A stretch of 64,000 bases of DNA from Xenorhabdus nematophila ATCC 19061 (lineage in GTDB: Bacteria; Pseudomonadota; Gammaproteobacteria; Enterobacterales; Enterobacteriaceae): contig NC_014228.1 of the NCBI RefSeq assembly GCF_000252955.1, positions 2,829,232 through 2,893,231 of the forward strand. Reading direction: 5' to 3'. Below are positions 1 through 8,681 of this stretch, in pieces (position 1 is the first letter of the stretch; each line of letters begins with the position of its first letter). Made by a program: the position numbers and the translations under genes. The notes below the pieces were generated by a model that ran no database searches, was not told the DNA's origin, and saw only the letters and a list, made by a program, of their open reading frames with translations.

Positions 1-807
1 TCTCTGGCACTATTTAATTTTCTGGAGCATTTTCCGTTCCCTGACGTACTTTCATTCATTGCAATAGTCATGGTCGTGATGTTCTTCGTGACTTCAGCAG
101 ATTCAGGTGCAATGGTGGTTGATGCACTGGCTTCCGGTGGTGCTAAGCATACGCCTGTTTGGCAACGGATATTCTGGGCTGGTTTGATGGGCGTTGTGGC
201 TATTTCATTATTGATTGCAGGCGGATTATCCGCTCTGCAAACTGTAACCATTGCCAGCGCGCTGCCTTTTTCAGCCATTCTATTGATATCGATCTATGGC
301 TTGCTTAAGGCATTACGCATTGATGCGTACAAAAAAGACAGCCAACAAATGACCACGATCGCCCCTCCGGCCAGCCGCAACCCTATACCGTGGCAGCGGA
401 GGTTAAGAAATATCGTGTATTACCCTAAGCGGTCTCAGGTTAAGCGTTTTATGACTGAAGTTATCCAAAATTCAATGAAACTGGTCGCAGAGGAATTGGA
501 TAAACAGAACAAAGACGCTGTTATTAGTGATGAAATGAATGACCGAATTCATTTGGAAGTGGATTTTGGCGAAAATCTTAACTTTGTTTATGAAGTTCGT
601 CTGAGAAATTATATTCAGCCGGCATTTGCCATTGCAGGTTTGAACGATGATGAAAAAAGTGAGGAGCAAAAATATTATCGTGCGGAAGTTTACCTTAAAG
701 AAGGTGGACAGGACTACGATTTAATGGGATGGACGCAAGAACAGATTATCCATGATATTTTGGATCAATACGAGAAGCACATTCACTTTTTGCATTTGGT
801 TCGTTAG
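1..807 (+). CDS. betT: BCCT-family choline/betaine transporter, C-terminal part (5' end outside window)
   Basis: The reading frame is open from base 1, so the gene starts before the window. The visible 268 residues begin in a late membrane segment with the motif FVTSADSGAMVV, typical of the betaine/choline/carnitine transporter family in which BetT imports choline by proton symport. Two further hydrophobic segments follow (about residues 45-66 and 70-92). The rest, about 170 residues, is a charged cytoplasmic tail; such a long tail is a mark of BetT, where it takes part in osmotic regulation. No bet biosynthesis genes are visible on this side. A strong terminator follows 26 bases after the stop. 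The family is certain, the exact substrate is inferred from the long tail. Confidence 0.85.
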   Translation, partial: SLALFNFLEHFPFPDVLSFIAIVMVVMFFVTSADSGAMVVDALASGGAKHTPVWQRIFWAGLMGVVAISLLIAGGLSALQTVTIASALPFSAILLISIYGLLKALRIDAYKKDSQQMTTIAPPASRNPIPWQRRLRNIVYYPKRSQVKRFMTEVIQNSMKLVAEELDKQNKDAVISDEMNDRIHLEVDFGENLNFVYEVRLRNYIQPAFAIAGLNDDEKSEEQKYYRAEVYLKEGGQDYDLMGWTQEQIIHDILDQYEKHIHFLHLVR

Positions 808-833
808 CTCATAGTTTATTAACAAAAAAACTG

Positions 834-866
834 AAAATCCCCGGACTCGTCATCCGGGGATTTTTT
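834..866 (+). terminator. Rho-independent terminator of the betT-like gene
   Basis: A perfect 12-bp stem (834-845 with 853-864), GC-rich in the middle, closes a 7-base loop and runs into a T tract. It lies just after the transporter stop codon. Confidence 0.85.
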
Positions 867-976
867 ATAGTGTGACTTATCCCGTATTATTGTGCTTTTT
901 ATCGATTTCCATCGGTGCATTTGGCTTGCAGTGACTATCTTTTATCTATGGGCTTAATTTGACCGGGGGAAACTGA

Positions 977-1420
977 ATGCTGAAAACTTTACTGACTTAT
1001 GACGTTGTCCAATGGATTTCTGGTGTAAAAGATTGGCGTGAAGCTATCGCAATAGCTTGTCAGCCACTTATTGATAACAGAACGATTGAAACGAGCTATA
1101 TTGATGCAATTTATCGTTCCCATGAAGAAATCGGCCCTTATTACGTTATTGGTCCGGGGATTGCGATTCCACATGCAAGACCAGAGCAGGGGATCAATCG
1201 TCTTGCCCTGAGTTTAACGGTATTTCATCAAGGCGTCGTGTTTGGTTCAGAAAATAATGACCCGGTTAAATTACTGATCGTATTCGCAACGACAAGCAGT
1301 AATAGTCATATTGAAGTGCTGGCAGAACTCGCTGCACTTTTTGATGATCAAAAAAAAATCAATCGATTAATGAATGCGAGTAATCAAAACGAAGTTTTTT
1401 CGATTATTCAAGGTCACTAA
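977..1420 (+). CDS. PTS EIIA component, ascorbate/mannitol type (UlaC-like)
   Basis: A 147-residue cytoplasmic phosphocarrier of the fructose/mannitol-type EIIA family. The active-site histidine sits in the motif IPHARPEQG (about residue 67), where it receives phosphate from HPr and passes it to the EIIB protein. Length and motif fit UlaC/SgaA of the L-ascorbate system. The start has a good ribosome-binding site (GGGGGAA, 5 bases ahead of ATG). It is the first gene of a three-gene operon ordered IIA-IIB-IIC. No ascorbate catabolic genes (lactonase, decarboxylase, epimerase) are nearby, so the real sugar is open. Confidence 0.85.
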   Translation: MLKTLLTYDVVQWISGVKDWREAIAIACQPLIDNRTIETSYIDAIYRSHEEIGPYYVIGPGIAIPHARPEQGINRLALSLTVFHQGVVFGSENNDPVKLLIVFATTSSNSHIEVLAELAALFDDQKKINRLMNASNQNEVFSIIQGH

Positions 1421-1463
1421 TTCCTATTTCATGACAGGTCATGTTACATGGCAGGAAAATATA

Positions 1464-1751
1464 ATGAAAATTACAGTCGTTTGCGGTAATGGATTAGGTA
1501 CTAGCTTAATGTTGGAAATGAGTATCAAAAATATTCTGAAAGAGTTGGGCGTTGAAGCTCGTGTTGAGCATATTGATTTGGGATCAGCTAAAGGGACAGT
1601 AAGCGATATTTTTATTGGCACAAAAGACATTGCTGAACAGCTGATTATACAGAATGTGAATGGAACCATTATTGCTCTGGAAAATATATTGGATAAATCC
1701 GCGATGAAAGCACGTTTATACGCAGTGTTATTTGAAATTGGCAAATTATAA
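1464..1751 (+). CDS. PTS EIIB component, ascorbate type (UlaB-like)
   Basis: A 95-residue EIIB protein with the phospho-cysteine P-loop near its N-terminus (VVCGNGLGTSLML, Cys at about residue 7), as in UlaB/SgaB and the lactose/ascorbate-type EIIB fold. It takes phosphate from the EIIA protein encoded just upstream and gives it to the sugar bound by the membrane EIIC protein. I chose the ATG at 1464, behind AGGAAAAT and at the conserved MKITVVCG start; a longer frame from 1374 would add an unconserved N-terminus overlapping the EIIA gene. It lies 43 bases after EIIA and 12 before EIIC. Confidence 0.87.
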   Translation: MKITVVCGNGLGTSLMLEMSIKNILKELGVEARVEHIDLGSAKGTVSDIFIGTKDIAEQLIIQNVNGTIIALENILDKSAMKARLYAVLFEIGKL

Positions 1752-1763
1752 TTGGGGGAGAAT

Positions 1764-3020
1764 ATGGATTTTTTTCGCTTCCTTATGAACGACATTTTGT
1801 CAGAGCCAGCTATTTTGGTCGGAATAATCGCTTTGATAGGACTAGTTCTCCAGAAAAAATCGGTAACAGAGTGCATTACAGGGACAGTAAAAACTATTCT
1901 GGGATTTGTTATTTTAGGAGCCGGAGCGGGATTAGTCATTAATTCGCTGGGTGGATTTGCCGCTATCTTCCAACATGCTTTTGGCATTCAGGGCGTTGTC
2001 CCAAATAATGAAGCGATCGTCTCGGTTGCTCAAAAAAGCTTTGGTAAGGAAATGGCGTTGATCATGTTCTTTGCCATGATCATTAATATCCTCATTGCCC
2101 GCTTCACACCGTGGAAGTTTATTTTCCTGACAGGGCACCACACCTTATTTATGTCAATGCTGGTGGCGGTGATCTTGTCCGTGGCGGGTATTGGCGGCGT
2201 GATGCTGATTGTAATTGGTTCACTTGTCGTTGGTATCTCAATGGTATTTTTTCCCGCTATTGCTCATCCTTACATGAAAAAAGTAACCGGTTCTGATGAT
2301 GTGGCACTTGGGCATTTTTCGACACTTTCTTATCTGTTAGCGGGGTTTATTGGCAGTAAATTGGGCAACAAAGCTTATTCCACAGAAGAGATGAACGTAC
2401 CAAAAAGTTTATTATTTTTGCGCGATACGCCTGTTGCCATCTCTTTTACGATGGCGATTATCTTTATAATTACTTGCCTGTTTGCCGGGGATGATTTTGT
2501 CCGGCAAGTCAGCGGTGGAAAAAACAGCTTTATGTTTGCCTTAATGCAGTCCATCACGTTCGCGGCGGGAGTTTATATCATTCTGCAAGGCGTCAGAATG
2601 GTCATTGCTGAAATAGTTCCCGCATTTAAAGGTATTTCCGATAAATTAGTACCGAATGCCAAACCAGCTCTGGATTGCCCGGTGGTTTTTCCTTACGCTC
2701 TCAATGCAGTTTTAGTGGGTTTTCTCAGTAGTTTTGCCGCTGGTGTCATTGGCATGTTTTTTCTTTATATATTTAACCTGACAATCATTATTCCCGGTGT
2801 GGTGCCTCACTTCTTTGTCGGTGCAACCGCAGGGGTTTTCGGCAATGCAATGGGAGGAAGAAGAGGGGCAATATTGGGCGCCTTTGCCCAAGGTATGCTG
2901 ATTACTTTTCTGCCAGCTTTTTTGCTGCCCGTTTTGGGCGATATCGGTATTGCCAATACCACATTCAGTGATTCTGACTTTGGTGTAGTGGGTATTTTAT
3001 TGGGAATTGTGGTTCGTTAG
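1764..3020 (+). CDS. PTS EIIC permease, ascorbate type (UlaA-like)
   Basis: A 418-residue polytopic inner-membrane protein, the sugar channel of the phosphotransferase system encoded here. Hydrophobic segments fill almost the whole length. The stretch NNEAIVSVAQKSFGKEMAL followed by RFTPWKFIFLTGHH is typical of the UlaA/SgaT family. The start at 1764 is preceded by GGGGGAGA at good spacing; the frame also has a TTG 12 bases earlier that would destroy this spacing. UlaA of E. coli is somewhat longer (about 465 residues). With no catabolic genes beside it, ascorbate is only the family-level guess. Confidence 0.85.
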   Translation: MDFFRFLMNDILSEPAILVGIIALIGLVLQKKSVTECITGTVKTILGFVILGAGAGLVINSLGGFAAIFQHAFGIQGVVPNNEAIVSVAQKSFGKEMALIMFFAMIINILIARFTPWKFIFLTGHHTLFMSMLVAVILSVAGIGGVMLIVIGSLVVGISMVFFPAIAHPYMKKVTGSDDVALGHFSTLSYLLAGFIGSKLGNKAYSTEEMNVPKSLLFLRDTPVAISFTMAIIFIITCLFAGDDFVRQVSGGKNSFMFALMQSITFAAGVYIILQGVRMVIAEIVPAFKGISDKLVPNAKPALDCPVVFPYALNAVLVGFLSSFAAGVIGMFFLYIFNLTIIIPGVVPHFFVGATAGVFGNAMGGRRGAILGAFAQGMLITFLPAFLLPVLGDIGIANTTFSDSDFGVVGILLGIVVR

Positions 3021-3204
3021 TGATTTATTTTTTAATCGATAACAAACTTAAAACTTAGCAGAGATATAAAAAGTATATTTAGGATTCTGAATCTAAATGG
3101 CATAATTGTCTCTGATAGATTTAAAGATGAACATCTAAGATCATTGAGATATTGAAAAGAGCCTTAAAGTCATATAGAGATATATTTCAATGGATTATGA
3201 ATGA

Positions 3205-3710
3205 ACAACCCCGCCGCAAGCAGCGGGGTATCTCAAAACAGAGCCAGTTGATGATCTGAATGTAGTTTGTGATATTTTTTACCTTGATTTTGGACATACC
3301 GTCCAATCATCTGTTCATCACCGTGCTTGCCGACCGTACTGGCAAAATAGCCGTCAGTCCAAAACTCACCTCCCCACAAAATTTTTTTCACTTGTGGCCA
3401 GCGTTTGAATATTTCACGTGCCGTCAGGCTTTTGATTAGTCTGACAATTTTAGTCACACTGTACGTAGGCACTGATTGCTCGATAAAATGGACGTGATCT
3501 TTGTCCGTACCTATTTCTAGAAATTTCACCTGATAGCGAAGTTCTATCTCCAGACACACCGTTTTCAGAATCTCATCAACACGGGCATCAAACACGGCTC
3601 GCCGATATTTTGCTGGCAAGACAATAGGGTACATTAGCACCGTAACATTATGGCTTTTATGGATGTATTCGCTCATCCATTTAGTTTACGCCGCAAGCGG
3701 CGGGGAATAT
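3205..3710 (-). mobile_element. IS200/IS605-family element (IS200 type, tnpA only)
   Basis: A compact element with a single Y1 transposase gene and no tnpB. Both sides carry the short GC-rich hairpins expected of IS200-type ends instead of inverted repeats: CCCCGC/GCGGGG at 3209-3228 and CGCCGC/GCGGCG at 3689-3702, both with a CGCAAGC-like loop. Exact ends and cleavage sites cannot be fixed by eye. Confidence 0.75.
3233..3676 (-). CDS. tnpA: IS200-family Y1 transposase TnpA
   Basis: A 147-residue single-strand DNA transposase. The HUH metal-binding motif is visible as DHVHFI (about residues 60-65), and the single catalytic tyrosine lies in GRYVQNQG near residue 127. Such enzymes cut and rejoin single-stranded element ends folded as hairpins, usually on the lagging strand. 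Length is normal for the family and no frameshift is seen, so it may be active. It sits alone between the PTS operon and the PAAR gene, 212 bases beyond the EIIC stop. Confidence 0.9.
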   Translation of the reverse strand: MSEYIHKSHNVTVLMYPIVLPAKYRRAVFDARVDEILKTVCLEIELRYQVKFLEIGTDKDHVHFIEQSVPTYSVTKIVRLIKSLTAREIFKRWPQVKKILWGGEFWTDGYFASTVGKHGDEQMIGRYVQNQGKKYHKLHSDHQLALF

Positions 3711-4072
3711 AACCCTCAGAGATTTAAATAAATAAAGGAGAATTGGAATGTTATAGAAAGGTTTTATCTAAAACATTTCCACATGGTAGGTTTTAAATTG
3801 GTAATGATATCAATCTAATTCTAAAAATTAGTCACTCGTATAAAATTTAAATGGTGTTATGAAATCAATATAAATCACTATGAGCCGATATAATCAACAT
3901 ATTGTTCTGTATTCTTTTCATTAACAGAGATGACTTGGATTGATATTTACAATAAATAAGGCGTACAATAAATACGCTGAAAAATAAAAAATCTGGCTAA
4001 AATATTTGGATGTACAATCCAAAGTGACAAAATATCTCACTATAAATTGAGTCTAAAGCGGGAGAAGATGAA
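3711..4072. other. AT-rich gap before the PAAR gene
   Basis: About 360 very AT-rich bases with no credible coding frame. It presumably carries the PAAR promoter; I see no clear -35/-10 pair, repeat or RNA gene. Confidence 0.5.
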
Positions 4073-4348
4073 ATGGCAAAAGGAAATTTTCTGGCAGTTG
4101 GCGATAAAACAACGTGCGGCGGTGCTATTCTAACAGGAACCAGCAACATCAAATTTTACGGAAAACAAGCAGCCATTGAAGGCTCGACTGTGACTTGTGG
4201 CAGATATTCGGGAAATTATGCCATTGTGGGCGGAGTGGGTTCTTTTGTCGATAAGGGAACTAAATTGGCAGGCACATTGGATAGCCGGACAACCTGCCCT
4301 TGCACTGCTGGCCTTATTCATTCCATTCCTGATACCTATCAAAAATAG
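4073..4348 (+). CDS. PAAR-domain protein (type VI secretion spike tip)
   Basis: A 91-residue protein consisting of one PAAR domain: an N-terminal GDKTTCGGAILTG, a central GSTVTCGRYSGNYAIVGG, and a C-terminal TTCPCTAGLIHSI. PAAR proteins sharpen the VgrG spike of the type VI secretion system and carry effectors. The start has a GGGAG ribosome-binding site. No other T6SS gene lies in the window, so this is an orphan tip. The frame ends right after the PAAR fold. The next 200 bases continue in another frame with codon-like content, suggesting that a C-terminal effector was once fused and has been lost by a frameshift. Confidence 0.88.
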   Translation: MAKGNFLAVGDKTTCGGAILTGTSNIKFYGKQAAIEGSTVTCGRYSGNYAIVGGVGSFVDKGTKLAGTLDSRTTCPCTAGLIHSIPDTYQK

Positions 4349-4550
4349 ATTGAAATCAAAGGTGATTTTATTAATCTCTTTAGGTAGAGAGATTCAAGGT
4401 GATTTTTTAAGGGAATATGATATTTATCCTATTTGTGAATAGGAGGATAGTTTCATTCAATTTAAATATGTTGATTATGCTGGAGGCACTAATTCAATGA
4501 GTTTAAAAAAAGCCTAAAATGCCTTTAAACAAAATGGAAAGTTAGAATGA
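4349..4550 (+). pseudogene. Decayed C-terminal extension of the PAAR protein (possible effector remnant)
   Basis: Directly after the PAAR stop, the frame one base shifted can be read as SLGREIQGDFLREYDIYPIC, a stop (4440-4442), then EDSFIQFKYVDYAGG, a short stretch, another stop at 4515, then NAFKQNGKLE and a final stop at 4548. The peptide-like composition and the same frame across both stops suggest an old coding region. I do not recognise the domain. It could be chance, since the stretch is short. Confidence 0.4.
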
Positions 4551-4599
4551 TTTTATGTATTGTTAAGCAAAATCATTTATAAAATCAAAGGTACATAGT

Positions 4600-5064
4600 A
4601 TGGATAGCTATAAAAAGTACACTATGGATAAAGCTGATTTAATATTACAGCCTATTATTGGTGGAGAGTTGATTTTACTAAGTTACATTGGTTTTTCACA
4701 AGAAAGTAGGTTTGAATTCTTAAGTAAAATAGAAGGTTGTAATCAGATGGGTGATTCTGAAATATTAAGTCTTATTAACTTCGGAAAATACCTTGCCAGT
4801 GATGTTTTTATTATCAATGAAGATTCCTACATAAAAGACAAAGTTTATATGGTGAGTGTCAATGACATTGATGACTTTGTTAAGGGTTATTTCGATGCTA
4901 ATTCTGGCTGTTTTTTTAATGGCGATACATTTTTTATATCACCTTTAAATAAAATTTTGATTGAATTTCAACATAATGGTTACGTATTTCTGCATAAATT
5001 ACCAATAGTATTGAATGAGCATGGTAGGTCGAAATTATCAAGGGAATCATTCTGCCATATTTGA
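4600..5064 (+). CDS. Hypothetical protein, possible immunity protein
   Basis: A 154-residue soluble protein, no signal peptide and no membrane segment. It is acidic and rich in Asp, Phe and Ile (DIDDFVKGYFDANSGCFF in the middle). I do not recognise its family. Its place, right after a PAAR gene with a degraded effector-like tail, is where T6SS immunity genes usually sit, so an immunity role is a reasonable inference from position only. The low GC content matches the PAAR tail and suggests both were acquired together. Confidence 0.5.
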   Translation: MDSYKKYTMDKADLILQPIIGGELILLSYIGFSQESRFEFLSKIEGCNQMGDSEILSLINFGKYLASDVFIINEDSYIKDKVYMVSVNDIDDFVKGYFDANSGCFFNGDTFFISPLNKILIEFQHNGYVFLHKLPIVLNEHGRSKLSRESFCHI

Positions 5065-5194
5065 GTTTTCTTTTCACTGAGTGATATCTTTCATATTGTC
5101 GCTTCATTGACAGTGCTTGTTTTCTGTATAAAGCGAGGAAGATTCTGATTGAAGGGAACCAGACATGATTAAAAATAAAAAGCGGCACCTTAAT

Positions 5195-5251
5195 AAATTG
5201 TTACTATTATAACAATTTTACACTATAATGACTAAATTATTGTCATTATAG
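5195..5251 (+). promoter_or_regulatory. Two inverted repeats upstream of hipB (operator candidates)
   Basis: Two perfect palindromes lie just before hipB. One is AAATTGTTA at 5195-5203 with TAACAATTT at 5210-5218. The other is CTATAATGAC at 5223-5232 with GTCATTATAG at 5242-5251, ending 17 bases before the start codon. HipB-type antitoxins repress their own operon through such paired sites. Confidence 0.7.
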
Positions 5252-5268
5252 TAACAGGAGAAATCTCA

Positions 5269-5544
5269 ATGTTTTCCCTCTACACGGCTTATGATGTGCA
5301 ACATGAATTAAAAGATTTTGTGAAACGGCAACGTAAACAACAAAAATCATCTGTTGAAGATTTAGCTAAGCGTTCTGGCGTCCCGTATAGCACTATCAGG
5401 AAATTTGAGCGTACAGGCAACATTTCATTACGGCAGTTTCTTATGCTATTAGAAGCGATAGATGAGTTACACCCGCTACGTGAACTGACTAAAGAACGTA
5501 AACATGAGCCAACGACGATTGATGAGGTATTGAAAAATGCTTAA
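5269..5544 (+). CDS. hipB: HipB-like helix-turn-helix antitoxin
   Basis: A 91-residue protein with an XRE-type helix-turn-helix (SVEDLAKRSGVPYSTIRKFE at about residues 27-46). In HipBA modules HipB binds and neutralises the HipA kinase and represses the operon. The gene starts behind AGGAG with 8-base spacing and overlaps hipA by 8 bases, so translation is probably coupled. Two palindromes immediately upstream are the likely autoregulatory operators. Function is inferred from the fold and the neighbour; the HTH itself is clear. Confidence 0.85.
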   Translation: MFSLYTAYDVQHELKDFVKRQRKQQKSSVEDLAKRSGVPYSTIRKFERTGNISLRQFLMLLEAIDELHPLRELTKERKHEPTTIDEVLKNA

Positions 5545-6787
5545 AGCTCCATTGAATGTCAAAAGAAAATTTTCTGACGGGAGTAACATGTTTGTAGGCC
5601 AACTGGCAGAAAATAAAGAGGGGGTTTATTTTCAATATGATGGTTCATATCTTAAAACTTATCCGAAATCACTTTCTCCTTTTTTGATTAAACCTGATAC
5701 TTCACTGCAAAAAGCACCCAAAGAACCACATTATGGCTTGCATGGTGTTTTTGGTGATAGTTTGCCTGATGGCTGGGGGCTGTATTTAATGGATCGCGTA
5801 TTTCGAGCCAATGGCTATAATCCCAAAATGGTAACGGCCTTAGAACGGTTGGCTTATATTGGTGAACGCTGTTCCGGTGCGCTTTATTATGAACCTGCAA
5901 TGGCTTTTTCTGATACCAACGAGAGGGATGTTGACTTCATCACGCTTGGCAAAGAGGCAGTCAAGGAGTTTGAAGGTACAGAATCTGATTTTCTTAACTC
6001 TCTTATGAATGCTAGTGGTTCCGGTGGTGCCCGTCCTAAACTAAATGTGACGAAATGTGTTGACGGACGATTTTCAACCTATCCAGATGCCGTCGGGGAA
6101 AAGTTGATTATTAAATTGACGTCTGATCGATTTTCTTTGAAGCATTCAGAAAGTCTTGTTGAATATGCCTATATGAAAATGGCGAGCAATGTTGGCATTG
6201 AAGTACCTGATTTTGGGTTGCTGGATGCAGGAAATGGGCATTATTGGTTACAGCAAACCCGGTTTGATTGTTCGGAATACGGCCGTTACCACATGATTTC
6301 AGCGTGTGGATTGTTGGATGCACCGTTCAGAGAACCCTCTTTGGATTATATCGATTTAGTCAAAGCCACAAGGCATCTGTGTGGTGTAGAAGATGCGCAG
6401 AAATTGGTAAAACGTGCTTTATTTAACTATCTTACCGTTAACCAGGACGACCATGCTAAAAATTTTGCTTTTTTAGCAAATGATGATGATAGTTGGCGGC
6501 TTTCTCCATTTTATGATGTAGTATATATGCCATCACCTTATAACGAGCATATGACTTCGTTTTATGGCAATGGCAAGGTGATTACTCGCATAGCATTAGA
6601 ACAATTAGCAGGTCAGGCCGGGTTCTCCGGTATTGCTCCTTTGATAAATATGCTTGAAGAAATTTATAATGAAACTCGTTATTTTCGCTCAATTGCCAGT
6701 GAGTTGAAAATTGATAAGCCATTAGTCATGGTTATTGAACAGCATATGGAGCAAAAATGGTCAGATATTAAAAATATAATAAAATAG
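5537..6787 (+). CDS. hipA: HipA-family serine/threonine kinase toxin
   Basis: A 416-residue kinase of the HipA family. The N-terminal subdomain has GLHGVFGDSLPDGWG (about residues 67-81), followed by the ATP-binding loop GSGGARPKL (about 160-168), the catalytic motif NQDDHAKNFAF (about 305-315) and the metal-binding SPFYDVVY. All key residues seem present, so it may be active. In E. coli HipA phosphorylates glutamyl-tRNA synthetase and causes persistence; family members differ in target, so the substrate here is unknown. It overlaps the hipB antitoxin gene. Length is near that of E. coli HipA (about 440). Confidence 0.88.
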   Translation: MLKAPLNVKRKFSDGSNMFVGQLAENKEGVYFQYDGSYLKTYPKSLSPFLIKPDTSLQKAPKEPHYGLHGVFGDSLPDGWGLYLMDRVFRANGYNPKMVTALERLAYIGERCSGALYYEPAMAFSDTNERDVDFITLGKEAVKEFEGTESDFLNSLMNASGSGGARPKLNVTKCVDGRFSTYPDAVGEKLIIKLTSDRFSLKHSESLVEYAYMKMASNVGIEVPDFGLLDAGNGHYWLQQTRFDCSEYGRYHMISACGLLDAPFREPSLDYIDLVKATRHLCGVEDAQKLVKRALFNYLTVNQDDHAKNFAFLANDDDSWRLSPFYDVVYMPSPYNEHMTSFYGNGKVITRIALEQLAGQAGFSGIAPLINMLEEIYNETRYFRSIASELKIDKPLVMVIEQHMEQKWSDIKNIIK

Positions 6788-6956
6788 TATCAATAATGGT
6801 GTAAAACAACCAAAAAGCGACACGATAATAACAGTAATGGCATTAAAAATATTTCTTAATATTTTTGGATGAAAATCCAAAAATAGTCAATGTTATAAAG
6901 CCATTTGATTTAATTGCCTGTAAATAATTTTGTTCTTTTTGGCAGATAGATATTTA

Positions 6957-7931
6957 TCACAACCATTTTTTCACAAATTCGTCTAATGATATAGGGTGGT
7001 TAAAGTAATAGCCCTGTAAATAGTCAACTGAATAGTTTTTTAACTGATTAACCTGTTTTTGGTTCTCAATTCCTTCTGCCACAATTTCCAGATGCAATCT
7101 CAAGGCAAGGTCAATAATATTTTCCACAATATGTTTTGAAATAATATCGGTATTCATCTTGCTAACAAAGTTATGTCCAATTTTGACTAAGTCAACATTA
7201 AATTTTTGTAAATAGTTATGGTTAGAATAACCGGTACCAAAGTCATCCAATGCAATTAATACGCCTAATTCATCCAATTTATTGAATAAACTAATTATAT
7301 ATTCGTCAGGTTCTAATAATTCCCGTTCAGTAATTTCCAAAATCAGCCTGATAGAATCTTCCGGAAATGCTTTAATAAAATTGTGGCAATCATCGACCAA
7401 ACTGTCATCTTTATAGTGCCTTGCACTAATGTTGAAATTGAAGTGGAAGTGTTCAGGCAATTGGTGAGCAATCGGTGCGAAGTATTCCTGTACTTGTCTG
7501 ATCAGGTTATGAGTTAATGGAATAATGAGATCCGACTTTTCAATTTGAGCGATAAATTTATTTGGTGTTAATAACCCATGAACGGGATGTTGCCAGCGGA
7601 CTAGAATTTCACATCCAATGATCTTGTTGTTTTTACTGCAAATAATTGGCTGGATGTAGGGAATAAATTGTTTGTTTTTAATTGCTTTTTTTAAACGATA
7701 TTCTGGAATGATACTGGATTTAGTGTGTTGATAAAAAAATACCACAGATAGCAAAGTCAGTAGAAACAGCAAAATAAATGCACTTTCCAATCCCATATTG
7801 GACTGGATATTATCCTGATAATTGGAAAATATTCTCCAGAATATAAACCCTGTGCTGGCAGTGATGGTGATGAATAACATCACAAATATCCGATACAGCA
7901 ATCGGAATGATTTTAGATTCAGTCCCATCAT
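6957..7931 (-). CDS. Membrane-anchored EAL-domain cyclic-di-GMP phosphodiesterase
   Basis: About 324 residues. Two N-terminal membrane segments precede an EAL domain covering the last 240 residues. Catalytic signature residues are visible: CEILVRW (an EIL variant of EAL), NFNIS, EITERE, ALDDFGTGYS, VAEGIEN and YLQGYYF, so hydrolysis of c-di-GMP to pGpG is likely. I chose the Met-Met pair at 7931/7928 because AAGGAG lies just ahead of it; the frame can extend 15 codons upstream without a ribosome-binding site. It follows the yfiRNB operon on the same strand after a 264-base gap and would counteract the YfiN cyclase. Confidence 0.88.
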   Translation of the reverse strand: MMGLNLKSFRLLYRIFVMLFITITASTGFIFWRIFSNYQDNIQSNMGLESAFILLFLLTLLSVVFFYQHTKSSIIPEYRLKKAIKNKQFIPYIQPIICSKNNKIIGCEILVRWQHPVHGLLTPNKFIAQIEKSDLIIPLTHNLIRQVQEYFAPIAHQLPEHFHFNFNISARHYKDDSLVDDCHNFIKAFPEDSIRLILEITERELLEPDEYIISLFNKLDELGVLIALDDFGTGYSNHNYLQKFNVDLVKIGHNFVSKMNTDIISKHIVENIIDLALRLHLEIVAEGIENQKQVNQLKNYSVDYLQGYYFNHPISLDEFVKKWL

Positions 7932-8195
7932 TTCTCCTTTTTGATCACGTGCATTACTCAGTAATCGTCTTTTCATTCAAAACAGCAAACTCTTGTTAAC
8001 TTATTTGTTACAGATAAGCGTTATTTACAAAAGAGGTTCTTTGAGAAAACAGTGCTGGCTATGTTACAGGAAGAGATTGGAGACAGGAAATAGCTATCGT
8101 GTTATATGACAGAAACTAAGCAAAAAATGCTTAATTTACTGAGATACTCCAAATAAATAGAATATTTTTGCCATCCGTGGCAATAAAATAAATTT

Positions 8196-8681
8196 TTATG
8201 GTGCTGTTATGACAATTGCCACCCGGCGATTTTCAGCTCTGCCTTTTGAGCTGCGGTTATCAGCAATAGGCTGGCTTGGCCCCAGGCCACGTGTTGTTAA
8301 GTTAGCGCGCTGCATTCCTCCGTCTGTCAGAGCATCTGCAACGGTATTCGCGCGTTTCAGGGATAATTGATTGTTGTAACTCACTTCCCCGTAGTTGTCA
8401 GTATGACCGTCAAGGCGTGCGTGATGAATACCAACTTTAGATAAAACACTGGCCAGTTCTTTTAACTTTGCTTCACCTTCCGGGCGCAAGTGAGATTGAT
8501 TATTACCAAACAGCACTTTTTCTGACATGCCAAATAACCAACCTTCATCTGTTTGTTGAAATCCCTGTTGTTTGAGTGTTGTGATTTGTTCTGCTGTCAG
8601 ACCACCTTTGTTCTGGCAGGCACTGAGAAAAAGGGTTCCAATAAATGTACAGACAAACATAAAAGAACGTTTTTTGCTCAT
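8196..8681 (-). CDS. yfiB: YfiB outer-membrane lipoprotein, OmpA-like
   Basis: A 161-residue lipoprotein. The start MSKKRSF is followed by a hydrophobic stretch and lipobox LSAC (Cys at about residue 22). The C-terminal OmpA-like peptidoglycan-binding domain shows DGHTDNYGEVSYN, LSLKRANTVADAL and SSKGRAENRRV. In the YfiBNR system YfiB binds and sequesters the periplasmic repressor YfiR and so releases the cyclase YfiN. The start at 8681 overlaps the yfiN stop by 4 bases (ATGA), typical of coupled translation. It is the last gene of yfiR-yfiN-yfiB. Confidence 0.92.
   Translation of the reverse strand: MSKKRSFMFVCTFIGTLFLSACQNKGGLTAEQITTLKQQGFQQTDEGWLFGMSEKVLFGNNQSHLRPEGEAKLKELASVLSKVGIHHARLDGHTDNYGEVSYNNQLSLKRANTVADALTDGGMQRANLTTRGLGPSQPIADNRSSKGRAENRRVAIVITAP

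Noticed and set aside
83..807. Short start of the BetT-like gene at 70
   Set aside because: The Met at 70 lies inside a membrane segment and the frame is open to base 1, so the gene begins outside the window.
1439..1987. 182-codon minus-strand frame over the PTS operon
   Set aside because: Overlaps two certain genes (EIIB and EIIC) on the other strand.
3072..3095. Hairpin ATTTAGGATTC/GAATCTAAAT as terminator of the PTS operon
   Set aside because: The stem is AT-rich with a bulge and no T tract follows.
4934..5188. 84-codon minus-strand frame past the possible immunity gene
   Set aside because: Partly overlaps that gene; no family recognised and no binding site.
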